Assembly: GCA_021443945.1 (NCBI GenBank) | Contig: JABUSF010000015.1 | Span: forward strand, 33,442-38,687 | DNA length: 5,246 nucleotides | Reading direction: 5' to 3' | DNA from: Ileibacterium sp. | GTDB taxonomy: Bacteria; Bacillota_I; Bacilli_A; Erysipelotrichales; Erysipelotrichaceae | Shown here: piece after piece, positions 4,267-5,246 of the stretch | How the letters are laid out: each line of letters opens with the position of its first letter | How positions within the stretch are numbered: position 1 is the stretch's first letter | Made by a program: the position numbers and the translations under genes | The notes under the pieces: generated by a model | What the model saw: only the letters and a program-made list of their open reading frames with translations | Told to the model about the DNA's origin: nothing | Databases searched by the model: none

Positions 4267-5246
4267 ATGAAACACTGTTCCTGTAAAAAACTTGCTGCTT
4301 CTGTCTTAGCGGCCTTCTTGTGCATTCCAATTTTAGGATCAGCCCCCATCCTTGCTCAGGATGACGAGGACCCATTGTTCCTCACCCCTGATGAGGAAGA
4401 TCCTGTGACAGATGGCACTCCCAGTCCTGTTCAGGCAGAAAACACCAAAGCGTTTTTACACAACCGCGGCATCGGTATTTCCGCTGCGGACTCCACGTTT
4501 TTAACCATTGCTGGTCAGACCGTAGATGGAGATATTTATACCCAAACTTTGGAATTAAAGGAAGATACTATAACATTTGAGAACATCTCAAACTGTCTGG
4601 ACTTGAATTCGGCTATTATCATTTTGGGATATATGCAAAACGGTCAGGCTCATGAAGTAACCAGTGTATATATGAAAGGAAAAGCATCTGTTTTTGCAGA
4701 GGCCGTTGCTGAAGACGAGAACACGGCGGTTTTCAGAATCTATGCTGATGACGTTCTCCTTTCTGAAGCATGTATTAATCTCTCCCCTTCAGAAAATCCA
4801 GCACAAGATGAACCGGCTGTTCCGGTTGTCCCTGACACTCCATCACCCCAGAACAATTCCGGCGAGGAATCCAATTCATCCATGGACGAGTCATCCACCC
4901 CATCTTCCAATAAAGGTGCCTCTGGATCCGGTAATTTTTATCAAAAAAATGAAACTCCAGTGCCAAAAACGGCACAGGCCAGTTCCAATAAAATCCAAGA
5001 AGCAGCCAAAAAAGCCGAACCAGCAAACAAAGATAAAAAAACAGCCGTTTCCTCTAAAACGGATTCTTCCAAAAAAACAGAATCCAGTACGGATTCATCC
5101 TCCGCAAAAAAGGAAGGCACCACTGTAAGTGAGGATCTAAATAAAAAGGCCACGGAAAAAGCAGCTCCCGTCAGTACAGGAAACAACTGCCTGATTCTGT
5201 TTGCGGTCTGCGGCAGCATTTGCGCTGTTTTAGGATGTGCAGGCGG
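4267..5246 (+). CDS. exported, probably cell-surface anchored protein of unknown family (3' end outside window)
   Basis: The first 326 codons are visible and the frame is still open at the window edge. The N-terminus MKHCSCKKLAASVLAAFLCIP... is a Sec-type signal peptide (basic n-region, hydrophobic residues 9-30, likely cut near ILA/QDD at 30/31). Cys19 is not in a good lipobox, so a lipoprotein is unlikely. Residues 31-60 are acidic and Pro-rich. Residues about 61-173 look like a compact strand-rich domain (HNRGIGISAADSTFLTIAGQTVDGD ... AVFRIYADDVLLSEACINL) with two cysteines (110 and 169). I do not recognise the family. Residues about 174-300 are a low-complexity linker rich in Ser, Thr, Pro and Lys, suited to crossing the cell wall. 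PVSTG (301-305) then precedes a hydrophobic segment from residue 308 onward. This resembles a degenerate sortase sorting signal with its membrane tail, although it is not a standard LPXTG. Alternatively it is simply a C-terminal membrane anchor. Export is well supported; the role is unknown. Confidence 0.85.
   Translation, partial: MKHCSCKKLAASVLAAFLCIPILGSAPILAQDDEDPLFLTPDEEDPVTDGTPSPVQAENTKAFLHNRGIGISAADSTFLTIAGQTVDGDIYTQTLELKEDTITFENISNCLDLNSAIIILGYMQNGQAHEVTSVYMKGKASVFAEAVAEDENTAVFRIYADDVLLSEACINLSPSENPAQDEPAVPVVPDTPSPQNNSGEESNSSMDESSTPSSNKGASGSGNFYQKNETPVPKTAQASSNKIQEAAKKAEPANKDKKTAVSSKTDSSKKTESSTDSSSAKKEGTTVSEDLNKKATEKAAPVSTGNNCLILFAVCGSICAVLGCAG

Noticed and set aside
4694..5219. Three open frames (144, 83 and 92 codons) overlapping the exported-protein gene
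   Set aside because: They are frame-shifted or antisense shadows. The 4267 frame has a ribosome binding site, a signal peptide and a coherent domain plan.
1..5246. CRISPR array, tRNA or rRNA gene
   Set aside because: No regularly spaced repeats and no tRNA cloverleaf or rRNA-like sequence were seen on reading both strands.

Overview
The window looks like chromosomal DNA of a low-GC Gram-positive anaerobe, most plausibly a clostridium or Lachnospiraceae member. This inference rests on the A+T-rich non-coding DNA, strong purine-rich ribosome binding sites, the style of the IS30-type transposase remnant and a Gram-positive-type exported protein with a C-terminal hydrophobic anchor. No species can be named from the sequence.

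Layout. (1) Positions 3-209 (+) are the last 68 codons of a small, tetrameric-type cytidine deaminase (cdd), a housekeeping gene. It is followed by a small hairpin and a symmetric A/T-flanked terminator at 291-330 that could stop transcription from both sides. (2) Positions 512-2684 (-) hold a two-gene operon. An ABC/AAA-type ATPase of 470 aa is transcribed first. It overlaps by 14 nt a 257-aa protein with TOPRIM-like motifs. The split ATPase + TOPRIM arrangement is that of the RloAB / AbiL / PARIS (AriA-AriB) group of anti-phage systems. This pair is the most interesting item in the window. (3) Positions 2685-2920 are the A+T-rich upstream region of the operon, with a perfect 7-bp inverted repeat, a tandem 8-bp repeat and a candidate extended -10 promoter. 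(4) Positions 2921-3822 are a decayed IS30-family insertion sequence. Both terminal inverted repeats are still recognisable, and the transposase is ruined by six stops, frameshifts and an internal deletion. (5) Positions 3823-4266 have no convincing gene and are strongly T-rich in the second half. (6) From 4267 to the window end (+) runs the 5' part of an exported, probably surface-anchored protein: signal peptide, a folded domain of unknown family, a Ser/Lys/Pro-rich linker, a PVSTG sequence and a hydrophobic tail that continues past the window.

How it fits together. The two outer genes read toward the right. The defence-like operon reads leftward toward the cdd terminator and is visibly more A+T-rich than the cdd end. 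An IS remnant lies directly behind its promoter. This is the usual look of a horizontally acquired defence cassette inserted beside a core gene. The likely model, by analogy only, is that the ATPase senses phage or holds the TOPRIM protein inactive, and the TOPRIM protein is the toxic nuclease effector.
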